A stretch of 64,000 bases of DNA, from positions 1 to 64,000 of the forward strand of contig CAJTUC010000007.1 of assembly GCA_910579395.1 (NCBI GenBank), in the 5' to 3' direction. The translations under genes were made by a program, and so were the position numbers. Each line of letters opens with the position of its first letter. Position 1 is the stretch's first letter. Below, one piece after another: positions 34,501 to 43,644 of this stretch. The notes below the pieces were generated by a model. It was not told the origin of the DNA. It made no database searches and saw only the letters and a program-made list of their open reading frames with translations. The DNA comes from an uncultured Lachnospiraceae bacterium. GTDB lineage: Bacteria; Bacillota; Clostridia; Lachnospirales; Lachnospiraceae.

Positions 34501-35849
34501 TATTTTTTGGCCGGCTTTACAAGTACAAGACTCAACACCAATGCAATGATATAAAGCACAATCGTCGCATAAAGCACACATTGATATCCGGTCGGATTTA
34601 CCGCGATCATCTCTACTGTTCCGTCGGAAAGCGCATGCTCGATTTCAATGGTCTCTCCAAAATGATTTACGATCCAGGTCGCCATCTGATTACCGGTCAG
34701 TCCTGCAAAAGCCCAGGCAGAAAGGGTAATTCCGTGTATCGCACTGATATTCCCCATACCGTAATGATCGGAAAGAAGCGTAGGCACATTGGAGAACCCG
34801 CCGCCGTAACCTGCATTGACAACGAAGATCAGACCGAGTACAAGGATAATCAATAACGTATTGCCCTCTCCATTCTTAATACCGCTTGTCAGCATTACAA
34901 TTGCCGTAAAAGCAATCGAAAGAACAAAAATCAGCTTATAAATGGTATTTCTGTCCTTCATTGTATCCGCCCATGCGGAAAATCCAAGACGCCCGCCTGC
35001 ATTAAAAATTGCGGATACGGTAGAAATAATGCCTGCAAAACTTGCCAGACCAATACATTTTACAATCATTTTTTCCTGTGAGATCAACGCAAGACCACAG
35101 GTAATATTGATATAGAACATCAGCCAGATACCGGCATAATTGGATATCGGCCTTGTTTTCAGCACTGACATAATGCTCTGACTCTCATCCTTATTCTGCG
35201 GCTCATGCCAGTCATCCGGTTTCTTCAAAAGAAGATGTCCAGCAAACATCATGATAAAATAAACAACTGCCAGAATCAGAAACATCTTATAGATACCGCC
35301 TTCGCCAAGACCGCTCAGCATTCCCTGCATGATCGGGCTCGCAATCGCCTTCGCCGCACCGAAACCTGCTACTGCCAATCCCGTTGCGAGACCTTTTCTA
35401 TCTTTGAACCAGAGCATCAATGTCTTGACCGGTGACAGATAACCTGTCCCAAGTCCGATTCCCATGATGAATCCATAACATATGTAGATTCCAATCAACG
35501 CCAGCATACTGCCTTTATGTGCTCCACCGTAATAGATAAAAAATCCTGTGCCCGCCATACCGGCTGCGAAACAGATCGATGCGATCAGGGACGACTTATG
35601 GATGTCCTTCTCAACAACATTCCCAAGAAATGCCGCCGACATTCCAAGGAAAAAAATAGCAAAGCTGAATGCCCATTCCGTCGCTCCCTTGGAAAAGCCG
35701 ATATAGTCGGCAATTTCCTGACTGAAAATCGACCAGCAATAAACGGTACCGATACTACAATGAAGCAATAAAGCGGGAACTGCCGCGCGAATCCATTTGT
35801 TCGTGCGCCAGCCTCCCTGATTTTTCACACTTTCTCCCATACTACTCAC
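34500..35849 (-). CDS. OFA-type MFS transporter
   Basis: This 449-residue major facilitator protein has twelve predicted helices and belongs to the oxalate/formate antiporter (OFA) group, whose members carry oxalate, formate, lactate or related carboxylates. Signatures: HCSIGTVYCWSIFSQEIADY near the N-terminus, GIGLGTGYLSPVKTLMLWFK between helices 4 and 5, and DRKGLATGLAVAGFGAAKAI. The frame starts at a GTG (35849) near AAGGA; the ATG at 35840 is an equally possible start. The substrate is not determined. It is convergent with the preceding plus-strand gene. Confidence 0.88.
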   Translation of the reverse strand: MSSMGESVKNQGGWRTNKWIRAAVPALLLHCSIGTVYCWSIFSQEIADYIGFSKGATEWAFSFAIFFLGMSAAFLGNVVEKDIHKSSLIASICFAAGMAGTGFFIYYGGAHKGSMLALIGIYICYGFIMGIGLGTGYLSPVKTLMLWFKDRKGLATGLAVAGFGAAKAIASPIMQGMLSGLGEGGIYKMFLILAVVYFIMMFAGHLLLKKPDDWHEPQNKDESQSIMSVLKTRPISNYAGIWLMFYINITCGLALISQEKMIVKCIGLASFAGIISTVSAIFNAGGRLGFSAWADTMKDRNTIYKLIFVLSIAFTAIVMLTSGIKNGEGNTLLIILVLGLIFVVNAGYGGGFSNVPTLLSDHYGMGNISAIHGITLSAWAFAGLTGNQMATWIVNHFGETIEIEHALSDGTVEMIAVNPTGYQCVLYATIVLYIIALVLSLVLVKPAKK

Positions 35850-36063
35850 TCTTCCTTTACCTTTCGTATTTTTTACTAATATTACTTTACACTAAACTAC
35901 CTCAGATTTCAATCCTATTTTTCCAGCCGATACCCCTGTCATTCTCCTGATTTATTCCACACTTTTTTTCTTCCGGCATCCCTTTTTCGCCCTGTTCATT
36001 CATCGCGCATTTCTACATAATTCGACTCATTTCGCTAATATAGTTTCATTTTATCAGAATATA

Positions 36064-36208
36064 TTCATAGACGAAACGCGAATTAAATTATATAGTAGTT
36101 ATAGACTTAATCACGGAAGTTAAGTCGGTAATAGCAATTCCGGAAGAATTCCCCTTTTACACAACAGAGCCCCCGAAGTGATTCGGGGGTTTCTGTTTTA
36201 TCTTTTTT
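36064..36208 (+). ncRNA. Candidate small RNA ending in an orphan terminator
   Basis: In the gap 35850-36306 no protein gene is visible. The plus strand shows three successive hairpins: GACTTAA-(9)-TTAAGTC (36104-36126), AATTC-(5)-GAATT (36136-36150) and a terminator CCCCCGAA-gtga-TTCGGGGG (36170-36189) with a long T-rich tail to 36208. No plus-strand gene lies upstream to need that terminator. A weak -10-like TTATAT at 36088-36093 could start the RNA. The rest of the gap is AT-rich and featureless. Confidence 0.5.
36170..36208 (+). terminator. Orphan plus-strand intrinsic terminator
   Basis: An 8-base GC-rich stem (CCCCCGAA/TTCGGGGG) with loop gtga is followed by TTTCTGTTTTATCTTTTTT. On the minus strand the tail is not T-rich, so it acts on the plus strand, where no coding gene precedes it. 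Confidence 0.8.
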
Positions 36209-36306
36209 CCATTTTTATCAAATGAATCCTCAAAGACAGTTTAGGCCGCTAAATCAATATAGTACTATCGACTTCAATATGCTATTACGATTTATCCCAT
36301 ATAAAA

Positions 36307-38127
36307 TTACTTCAATACAAGCACCGAATATCCCGGCATGGTAATCGTTCCATTCGACAGAACAATCCTTTCTTCTCCGCTCTCCAATGCGCCACGGATA
36401 TTTCCCTCAGAAATCTCTGCACTATTTACCATAATGCCGCTCATATCAAGTTCCGCCGTTTCGGCTCCGGTATGAAAGACCAGAAGCACTTCGGAGCCTT
36501 CCCATGTTTTTTTCAACACACAGAAACTGTCTCCCGAAACACTTTCAAGATATTCCACTTCCCCTCTTGCAATTTCCGGATTCTGATTTCTGATCTTGAT
36601 AACTTTCTTATAATATTGGTAGATAGAATCCGGGCTCTGCTCCTGTTCCTCCAGACTGCCAAATTTCATCTGAAAATCATCCATGTCCGCAGGCCCGTCA
36701 CACATCCCTGCTTTCTCCGCATCGGTGCTCCAATACATCGGTGCACGCTTATTCTCATCTTTGCCGGCTCCCTTCATCCCCAGCTCTTCGCCATAATAAA
36801 GGAACGCCGAACCGCTCATGAAAAGATTCATTGCACCGGCAAGCTTCGTCTGCTTCTCGGAGTTTTCACCCGCATAATAACCTGCGCTTCTGCCCATATC
36901 ATGGTTCGTGTAAAAGGGTGCATCGATGTAATTTTCATTGTATTGCCCGAATGTTTCCTGTAAAGAGGCACTCACAGTACCATACCTCGATGCAGGCGAC
37001 CCATTGACTACTTTGGAGATGATTCCGTCTTTATCCGCAAACGCAAAATTGAAAAGGCTGTCGATACCGCTTCCGTAATACTGTGCATAATCATTGATAT
37101 CAAGCCATGCTTCCCCGACCAAATAGGCATCTTCTTTCTGCTCTTTGACCATCGTCGTAAACCAGTCCAAAAACGCAATATTAGCCTGCGGATTCCCCGT
37201 ATAAAACTCCTTGACCGCATCCAGCCGGAAGCCGCCGATTCCCATATCCAGCCAGAAACCCGTGATTTCCTCAATTTGAGCTCGAAGCGCTTCGCTGTCC
37301 AGATTCAAATCCGGCATCTCGCTCCAGAACTGTGCCTCGTAATACCAGTCCGTTCCTTCTACCGCATAACAGCCGGCCCCCTGTTCTCTGGAAAAGTGAT
37401 AATAATCAAAAGACGGACAAACCGCTGTATCCGGCTCCCCATCTCCCAACTCCTTCAAATAGGCACAGGCTTCCGTAAACCACGGATTCTGAGAAGATGA
37501 ATGATTCAGCACCAGGTCCATGATCACCTTAATTCCCCGCTTATCACATTCTGCCAGCAGTTCTTTAAAATCCTCCATCGTGCCATAATCGGAATCAATA
37601 TCATAATAATCCATTACATCGTATTTATGATAAGTAGGTGACGGTCCTATCGGCATCAGCCAGATGCCGTTACATCCCAAATCCGTATCTGTCGTATCAT
37701 CACCGTCATTGATATAATCCAGTTTGGAGATCAGCCCCTGCAGGTCCCCGATTCCATCTCCGTCGCTGTCGCAGAAAGAATACACAAAGACCTCATAATA
37801 AGTGCGGTAATTATCCTCTATGATATTCAGCGGAATTGTATCGGTAACATCCACGACCTCCATCTGCTCCGCCGTTCCATCAACCTCCTCGCCGTTTCCG
37901 TTCCCGCCGGTCTGCCCGTCCTGCGGCTCCGCCTGCGCTCCTGTCCCGTCCGTGCCCGCTGTGCCGCTGTCTACGCTCTCACCCGTCTGTCCCGTCTGCG
38001 CTCCATCCACCCCGCTTTCGCCGCATCCTGTCGTCTGAAGCATCATACAAACTGCCAAAAACACCGCTGCAGCCCGCCGATATGCTGTCATCCTATGCCT
38101 CCCGTCATTCCGTTTCATCCTGACCAT
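36307..38127 (-). CDS. Secreted alpha-amylase-family (GH13) lipoprotein
   Basis: From the ATG at 38127 (AGGAGG 9 bases upstream) the protein has 606 residues. A basic N-terminus and hydrophobic stretch lead to lipobox QTTGC, then a Gly/Thr/Gln/Asp-rich tether of about 70 residues. The GH13 barrel follows with conserved regions GIKVIMDLVLNHSS (I), GIGGFRLDAVKEF with the nucleophile Asp (II), YLVGEAWLD with the acid/base Glu (III) and YTNHDMGRS (IV). A calcium-type loop (FCDSDGDGIGDLQGL) is present. The C-terminal beta domain ends ITMPGYSVLVLK. It would hydrolyse starch or maltodextrins at the cell surface, feeding the MalEFG-like importer upstream. Confidence 0.92.
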   Translation of the reverse strand: MVRMKRNDGRHRMTAYRRAAAVFLAVCMMLQTTGCGESGVDGAQTGQTGESVDSGTAGTDGTGAQAEPQDGQTGGNGNGEEVDGTAEQMEVVDVTDTIPLNIIEDNYRTYYEVFVYSFCDSDGDGIGDLQGLISKLDYINDGDDTTDTDLGCNGIWLMPIGPSPTYHKYDVMDYYDIDSDYGTMEDFKELLAECDKRGIKVIMDLVLNHSSSQNPWFTEACAYLKELGDGEPDTAVCPSFDYYHFSREQGAGCYAVEGTDWYYEAQFWSEMPDLNLDSEALRAQIEEITGFWLDMGIGGFRLDAVKEFYTGNPQANIAFLDWFTTMVKEQKEDAYLVGEAWLDINDYAQYYGSGIDSLFNFAFADKDGIISKVVNGSPASRYGTVSASLQETFGQYNENYIDAPFYTNHDMGRSAGYYAGENSEKQTKLAGAMNLFMSGSAFLYYGEELGMKGAGKDENKRAPMYWSTDAEKAGMCDGPADMDDFQMKFGSLEEQEQSPDSIYQYYKKVIKIRNQNPEIARGEVEYLESVSGDSFCVLKKTWEGSEVLLVFHTGAETAELDMSGIMVNSAEISEGNIRGALESGEERIVLSNGTITMPGYSVLVLK

Positions 38128-38289
38128 ACACAATAACCTCCTTCTTTACCAAAATTTGAAAATGCAGACCTCCCTCTTTTTTCCAATCGGGACGGTCTGC
38201 ACTTCTATTCCTTATTCATATTTCTCCAAGTGTTCTAACGATTCTAATACCGAATGCTCCGCCATTCCCAAAACAGAATCGCCTTATTG

Positions 38290-38339
38290 CGGCAGTTCTA
38301 AAGCAGAATGCCTACGGCAATTCTAAAGCAGAATGCCTA
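38290..38339. repeat. Tandem 25-base duplication
   Basis: Two adjacent 25-base units (38290-38314 and 38315-38339) differ at one position and a third begins (CGGCATTCT). The unit contains AAGCAGAATGCC, the left arm of the outer hairpin of the structured element, so the element seems to have grown by duplication of that arm. Confidence 0.8.
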
Positions 38340-38440
38340 CGGCATTCTGCTGGGCGAAAAAGGTTCCGCTCCGCGGAACCGTAGAAGTTCTTGACATCGC
38401 ATCCATTGATGCGATGTCTTTAGAACTTCTTTTCGCCCTA
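38327..38440 (-). repeat. Stop-codon-associated multi-hairpin element, best-preserved copy
   Basis: Plus-strand order: AGCAGAATGCC-tac-GGCATTCTGCT (38327-38351); outer arm GGGCGAAAA (38352-38360); GGTTCCGC-tcc-GCGGAACC (38362-38380); AGAAGTTCT (38383-38391); GACATCGCATC-catt-GATGCGATGTC (38393-38418); AGAACTTCT (38422-38430); outer arm TTTTCGCCC (38430-38438). Every arm pairs perfectly, giving a closed multi-branched structure. The last base of the outer arm is part of the TAG stop of the MalG-like gene. No T tail follows. Confidence 0.9.
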
Positions 38441-39280
38441 GCCTTTTACCGAACCGCCCGTAACACCTTCAACATAGAACTTCTGCATCAGTACGAACAA
38501 CGCCGAAATCGGTATTGATACAATAACACCGCCCGCACAGAAGATCGAGAAGTATTTATTGACAAGTGACTTGTTGAGCATATTGAACAGACCGATTGCA
38601 ATCGTCCAGTCCGTCGCGATACCCGAATTCAGCATCAGCTTCGCCAATACGAAATCACCCCACGGTACGAGGAAGGAGTTGATGATCGTATAGACGATGA
38701 TCGGCTGTGACAGAGGAATGATGATCTTGAAAAAAATCGTCGCTTCCGAAGCGCCTTCCAGCCATGCCGCCTCACGCAGCGATGTTGAAATCGTATCCAT
38801 AAAGCCCTTTGTGATCAGATAACCAAGTCCCGCTCCCGCAGAATATACGATGATCATACCGAGATGGCTGTTCGTCAATCCGATGGATTTCATTACGAAG
38901 TATACCGCGATCATGGACAATACGCCCGGGAACATATTCAAAATGATACCGAAACTCATCAGCCCTTTTCTTCCCTTGAACCGCAGACAGCTCATCGTAT
39001 AGCTGACCATCAATACAAAAGAAGTAGAAACGATACAGGTAAAAATTGCGATGATCAGCGTATTTTTGAACCACGCTCCATACTGCACAACGGAATCCGG
39101 CTCGAAGAACAACGCTTTATAGTTATTCAAAGACCATGTTTCCGGGAAAAAGTGCGCTGTATTGATTCCCTTATAGCCACTGAAAGATGTAACTACCAGC
39201 CAGAGAATCGGTACTAACCAGATAACCGCAAGGAATGCTAAAACCAAATGTCTTACGATAGAACCTACTGTCTTTTTCAT
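38438..39280 (-). CDS. ABC maltodextrin-type permease (MalG)
   Basis: The 280-residue inner-membrane permease has six helices. The EAA loop LREAAWLEGASEATIFFKII is near residue 170. Its start overlaps the last base of the MalF-like gene, so the two are translationally coupled. The C-terminus FYVEGVTGGSVKG is typical of MalG proteins, and the stop codon is the boundary of the structured element. With the upstream MalF and binding lipoprotein it forms a maltodextrin importer lacking its own ATPase. Confidence 0.92.
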   Translation of the reverse strand: MKKTVGSIVRHLVLAFLAVIWLVPILWLVVTSFSGYKGINTAHFFPETWSLNNYKALFFEPDSVVQYGAWFKNTLIIAIFTCIVSTSFVLMVSYTMSCLRFKGRKGLMSFGIILNMFPGVLSMIAVYFVMKSIGLTNSHLGMIIVYSAGAGLGYLITKGFMDTISTSLREAAWLEGASEATIFFKIIIPLSQPIIVYTIINSFLVPWGDFVLAKLMLNSGIATDWTIAIGLFNMLNKSLVNKYFSIFCAGGVIVSIPISALFVLMQKFYVEGVTGGSVKG

Positions 39281-40707
39281 TATCGGAAATCCTCCTCTCT
39301 ATTGCCTTTGATTGTCTGTGTAAAGGTAATAAGCGTAAACGCTGCACAGATAATAAATACGAGAATACCAATTACGGATGCTATCTTATAGTTATAATAT
39401 TCATTTGTCAACCGGAACAGCCATGTTACGAGCAGGTCCACTTCTTTTGCATTAGAGTTCGCGAGCAGCTGGTCGGATGTAACATATACGTCCTGTGTCA
39501 ACAGGTAAATAACATTGAAGTTATTAATATTCTTTACAAAGTCTGTGATCAAACTCGGCCCCGTAATAAAGAGCACATAGGGCATCGTAATCTTCCAGAA
39601 GATCTGGAAACTGTTCGCGCCGTCGATTCTCGCGCTTTCCAGCTGGTCCACCGGAATATTCATCAGAACGCCCGTTGCGATCAGCATCTGATAAGGAACA
39701 CCTACCCAGATATTAATCAGAACGATCATGACCTTTGCCCATGTAGGATTTGTCAAAAACGGTATATAGGTCAGGTTTGAATTGACCAGACCGATGCTCT
39801 TTAGGAAATCTGTCAGGCCGATATTAGAGCAGATCGTATTTACGATACCGCTGTCCGCGAAGAAGTTTCTAACGAGCAGCAAAGTAACGAACTGCGGAAC
39901 TGCGATCGCGACCATGAACAATGTTCTCCATAGTTTCGGAAGTTTTGTCTTTTTATTATTGATGAACTGTGCCATCAAAATACCGCCGATAAAAGTTGTC
40001 AGTGTAGCCAAAAGCGCCCATTCCAGCGTCCAAATCAAAATTTTACCGAAGGAATAACCGAAAGTCACTGTTGTCGAATTTGTAAAAAGCTGTTTGAAGT
40101 TTTTCCAACCGACCCATGTAAACAACGCACTGGGCGGCATATGCTGCTGGTCATAGTTGGTAAACGCTACCGCTACCAATACCAGAATCGGTATGATGTT
40201 CATCAGGATAATACCGAGACAGGGCAGAGTCAGCAATGTAATATGAAATTTTTCATTGAATAAGGCACGAATATCTTCCCGGAAAGTATTGATATGCTTT
40301 CCTTCTTCCTTCCGCACCTGCAGACGGTAAACAGCTTTGATATTTCCAATGTATACTAAAATAAAAATCAAGATTATGAATAACGCAATAATGGAATTCA
40401 ATAAAATCAGAAAAGAGTTATCATAATCATTCACTTTACTTGTCATTGTTAATGGGTCAAAAACCTGTTCGAACTGAACAGTTCCCAATGTACCGAACTT
40501 TGCCAGATTCGGCGCCGCATAAAAAACGCATGTCATAATAAAAACGATTTCCAACGCAATCATGATCAATCCGTTAATGATCTGTTTTCTTGCAAAATAG
40601 CCTGCCCCCATGACAAGCAGGGATAATTTTACCCCCATATCGCCTTTTGCTACCGCCGTACCGAAATCTTTAAAATAATTTCCGCTTAATTTCTTTTTAT
40701 TCTTCAT
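39280..40707 (-). CDS. ABC maltodextrin-type permease (MalF) with extended N-terminus
   Basis: The 475-residue permease has the usual six-helix core in its C-terminal 290 residues with EAA loop LESARIDGANSFQIFWKITM. It is preceded by an N-terminal extension of roughly 150 residues carrying extra helices (QIINGLIMIALEIVFIMTCV; SFLILLNSIIALFIILIFIL), as in Gram-positive maltodextrin systems. It lies 114 bases after the binding-protein gene, across an attenuator hairpin, and overlaps malG by one base. Confidence 0.92.
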   Translation of the reverse strand: MKNKKKLSGNYFKDFGTAVAKGDMGVKLSLLVMGAGYFARKQIINGLIMIALEIVFIMTCVFYAAPNLAKFGTLGTVQFEQVFDPLTMTSKVNDYDNSFLILLNSIIALFIILIFILVYIGNIKAVYRLQVRKEEGKHINTFREDIRALFNEKFHITLLTLPCLGIILMNIIPILVLVAVAFTNYDQQHMPPSALFTWVGWKNFKQLFTNSTTVTFGYSFGKILIWTLEWALLATLTTFIGGILMAQFINNKKTKLPKLWRTLFMVAIAVPQFVTLLLVRNFFADSGIVNTICSNIGLTDFLKSIGLVNSNLTYIPFLTNPTWAKVMIVLINIWVGVPYQMLIATGVLMNIPVDQLESARIDGANSFQIFWKITMPYVLFITGPSLITDFVKNINNFNVIYLLTQDVYVTSDQLLANSNAKEVDLLVTWLFRLTNEYYNYKIASVIGILVFIICAAFTLITFTQTIKGNREEDFR

Positions 40708-40764
40708 AGGAAACCCCTCTCAGAATGATTTTGTATGATTTTTCCAGATAAAAACTATTTAAGA

Positions 40765-40797
40765 ATACCCCGCATCCCGACTAAGGCTGCGGGGTAT
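40765..40797 (-). terminator. Attenuator hairpin between binding-protein and MalF genes
   Basis: ATACCCCGCA (40765-40774) pairs perfectly with TGCGGGGTAT (40788-40797) around a 13-base loop. On the minus strand a short T-containing tail (TCTTAAATAG) follows. This position in binding-protein transporter operons usually serves partial termination or 3' protection of the binding-protein mRNA. Confidence 0.75.
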
Positions 40798-40821
40798 GAT
40801 ATAAGACCCGAAACTATTTAT

Positions 40822-42234
40822 TTATTCAATCGGAGCCATGATACCTTCTACTGCGGTATCCAGTACACTCTGAAGGTCTGAACCTGCACTGCCGTCTGCC
40901 AAAATCTGTCCTAATGTCTCAGCCGGTGCCCAGAAGTTACCGCCTACACGCTGAGGTGTTGCGTAAGCTGCCTGTGCTGCCAGAGCGGAGATTGCCGGGT
41001 CAGCCTGAACTGCATCGGAAGCTGCTGCTGCCGTATTTGCAGGGCCAAGGCCTCTTGCTTCAAATCTTGCTGTCTGAGCTGCTTCATTGGTCAGGAACTC
41101 TGCAAGTAACATAGACCAGCCAACATTAGCAGAATAAGGATTTACACCGATCAGTTTGTATCCTGAATAAGAAGACATCTGACAATCCTTGCCCGCTACG
41201 TTAAAGGTAGGAAGCTTGGTAGCCGCGTAATTCTCGCCCCATGCGTCGGATGCTGTCTCCGCTCTCCATGTTCCGTTTACTGCTGCTGCTACCGTACCCT
41301 CTGCGATAGCTGTTGCCATTTCCTCATCACCCATATCAACAAGTACATTGGACCCAAACAGATCCATGATTGCCTGTGCTACATCCGTTGCACCTGTCGC
41401 ATTCCATGTACAGTTATTGGAACCGTCATCATTCAATGTCAGTTCATAGCCTGCACCCTGGAAGAATGCGTAAATATACCAGCCGTTAGAAACGTCCATT
41501 GCGATCTTCTTGCCTGCTGCCTCTGCTACTTCTACCATCTTCTCAAGTGATTTTACATCATCCTCTGTGAATACAGAAGCATCATAGAACATGAAATAGC
41601 CGTTATCAGCTGTCATCGGGTAAGCGTATAATGTACCGTTTACAGTTGCCGCTTCTACTGCACCTGCTGCGTTTGCGCTTGCTACATCATAAGTATAGGT
41701 AGCAGCTACCGGCTGAAGTGCGCCTGCCTGAACAAGTTCATTGATCTGGTCATCAGCGAATGCGAATACGTCTGCCGCCGCTTCTACGTCTGTCAGGATC
41801 GTATCTTTTGCTGTAGACTCAGATTCGGAACCCAGTGTAATATCAAATGTAACATCGGGATATGCTGCCTTGAAATCCTCAAGAAGCTGTGTCGTCAGAG
41901 CCTGATCTTCTTCAGATGCCCATACGGTAAGTTTTACCGTATCCGTTGTTGATGCGATCAGCTTCGCAACCGGATCATCGGCAGATGCGGAATTGTCTGC
42001 TGCTGCGGAGTTGTCCGCCGCTGCGCTGTTGTCTGTTGCTGCCGCAGAATTGTCTGTTGTCGCTGCAGAATTGTCTGTTGTCGCTGCGGAATTGTCTGTT
42101 GTCGCTGCGGAATTGTCTGTTGCTGCTGCGGAGTTATCGGCTGAAGTGTCCCCCCCCGCCTCGTTTCCACATCCAACAAGACTTGCAGCAACCATTGATG
42201 TTGCAAGTACTGCTGCTAATACTTTTTTCTTCAT
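40822..42234 (-). CDS. Maltodextrin-type binding lipoprotein with repetitive tether
   Basis: From the ATG at 42234 (GAGAGG upstream; the longer frame to 42294 lacks a site) the protein has 470 residues. Lipobox SLVGC near residue 22 is followed by a tether made of repeated DNSAATT/DNSAAA units (about nine, residues 32-90), then a family 1 binding domain (VKLTVWASEEDQALTTQLLE) with aromatic-rich sugar sites (FMFYDASVF, GWYIYAFFQGAGYE). It is first gene of the transporter operon, probably the maltose/maltodextrin receptor. The tether repeats are near-identical at DNA level and may vary in number. Confidence 0.9.
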   Translation of the reverse strand: MKKKVLAAVLATSMVAASLVGCGNEAGGDTSADNSAAATDNSAATTDNSAATTDNSAATTDNSAAATDNSAAADNSAAADNSASADDPVAKLIASTTDTVKLTVWASEEDQALTTQLLEDFKAAYPDVTFDITLGSESESTAKDTILTDVEAAADVFAFADDQINELVQAGALQPVAATYTYDVASANAAGAVEAATVNGTLYAYPMTADNGYFMFYDASVFTEDDVKSLEKMVEVAEAAGKKIAMDVSNGWYIYAFFQGAGYELTLNDDGSNNCTWNATGATDVAQAIMDLFGSNVLVDMGDEEMATAIAEGTVAAAVNGTWRAETASDAWGENYAATKLPTFNVAGKDCQMSSYSGYKLIGVNPYSANVGWSMLLAEFLTNEAAQTARFEARGLGPANTAAAASDAVQADPAISALAAQAAYATPQRVGGNFWAPAETLGQILADGSAGSDLQSVLDTAVEGIMAPIE

Positions 42235-42380
42235 AACTTTTTCCTCTCTCTCTTTAATACTTTTTACTGCTTTATATAAAATGTGTTGCCACATCTTATA
42301 ACATTTATACGATAAATATCTACAGGCTCGAAATATTTCAGCAAATCATGAATAATCAGCGAAACAATGCAGAAAATATT

Positions 42381-42396
42381 TTCGTAAACTTTCGAA
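42381..42396. promoter_or_regulatory. Candidate LacI operator in the maltodextrin divergent region
   Basis: TTCGTAAACTTTCGAA is a 16-base imperfect palindrome (TTCGWAA/TTWCGAA) lying 147 bases upstream of the binding-protein start and 229 bases before the LacI gene. It has the size and CG-flanked symmetry of LacI-family operators. The rest of 42235-42624 is AT-rich; TATAAA/TATAAG-like boxes around 42295-42315 on the minus strand may be the operon -10. Confidence 0.45.
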
Positions 42397-42624
42397 CTAA
42401 AGTCAATATAACACCTATTATGGCATTTTGTCAACCGTCCATTCTTTTTTAGCATACTTTTTTGCATTTTTTGACGGTTTTTCAAGGCTATTTTTGGTTA
42501 TTATGCCAATCATTCCTCTTCTTTCTTGAAAATTCGATTCATTTTTTATATAATGATAGGACTCTGGCAGAAACATCATCTGTCCTGAGAAATCTGTTAT
42601 CACACAAAAATGAGGAAAACATCT

Positions 42625-43638
42625 ATGGCTACGATAAAAGATATCGCAAACCGACTTGGTGTTTCCGTCAGCACCGTTTCCAAAGGTCTGAACGGCGCCA
42701 GCGACATCAGTGAACAACTTCGTCAGATCGTACTGGATACCGCCGTTGAAATGGGATACACTCCCAAACAAATGCGCGCGCGCGAAGCAAAAAAGCTTTG
42801 TATTTTCATCGAAAATATGGAATACGAAACCTCCGAGCAGTTCGGTTATGACATTATTCTCGGCTTTAAACAGGCTGCCTATCCGGCGCAGTATGGTGTT
42901 ACCGTCATGCCCGTTACTCCCGATTTTCAGGCCGGTGAAAAATATGACACCTATATGCTGAAAAACGGATATGTAGGCGCATTTTTTGTTGGCTTCGCCT
43001 TACAGGACGCCTGGCTTGCGCAGCTTCATACCACATCTATTCCGACCACACTTTTTGATAACTATATCCGCAAAAATCCTAACGTCAGCTATATCGGCAC
43101 AGACAGTTTTGAAGGCATTGACGATGCCATTGAGCATCTCATTTCGCTTGGGCACCGGAAAATCGCCCTGCTGAACGGCTCCGCTCATTCCATGATCACG
43201 GAACAGCGGCGTCAGGCCTATATCGAAAGCATGAATGCCCACGGTCTGGAAATCAACGAAAAATGGATGCCCTATGGCTATTATGTTGCCGCCGCTGCAA
43301 AGGACCACGTCGCCAATCTGCTTTCCCTCGGCGCTACCGCCATTGTATGCGGCAACGACCTGCTCGCTTCCGGCGCGCTGGAAGAATGCAGAGCGAACGG
43401 CTTCCGGGTTCCCGAAGATGTCAGTATCATCGGATTCGACGATATTCCGATTTCCGCCAAGCTGACTCCTTCGCTGACGACCATCCGGCAGGATCGGATT
43501 GAACTTGGCAAATGCGGCTTCTATACGCTTCATTCCGTCATCAATCACGTTTCCATCTGCAAAAACCTGCTGCGCCCACAGCTTATCATCCGGGATTCAA
43601 CTGCCCCTGTCAGAAACAATGGATGTCTCGCTCCGTGA
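42625..43638 (+). CDS. LacI-family regulator of the maltodextrin operon
   Basis: The ATG at 42625 (MATIKDIANRLGVSVSTVSK) has GAGG about 10 bases upstream and gives 337 residues. The N-terminal LacI helix-turn-helix and hinge are followed by a periplasmic-binding-like effector domain (YIGTDSFEGIDDAIEHLISL; DVSIIGFDDIPISAKLTPSL). It is divergent from the MalEFG/amylase operon and is probably its repressor, responding to a maltooligosaccharide. Its stop lies six bases from that of the convergent GH53 gene, with no room for a terminator between them. Confidence 0.92.
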   Translation: MATIKDIANRLGVSVSTVSKGLNGASDISEQLRQIVLDTAVEMGYTPKQMRAREAKKLCIFIENMEYETSEQFGYDIILGFKQAAYPAQYGVTVMPVTPDFQAGEKYDTYMLKNGYVGAFFVGFALQDAWLAQLHTTSIPTTLFDNYIRKNPNVSYIGTDSFEGIDDAIEHLISLGHRKIALLNGSAHSMITEQRRQAYIESMNAHGLEINEKWMPYGYYVAAAAKDHVANLLSLGATAIVCGNDLLASGALEECRANGFRVPEDVSIIGFDDIPISAKLTPSLTTIRQDRIELGKCGFYTLHSVINHVSICKNLLRPQLIIRDSTAPVRNNGCLAP

Positions 43639-43644
43639 GCCATC

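Noticed and set aside
36112..36124. CACGGAAGTTAAG, identical to a conserved 5S rRNA stretch
   Set aside because: The surrounding bases do not match 5S rRNA and the segment is part of a local hairpin GACTTAA/TTAAGTC, so I treat it as coincidence.
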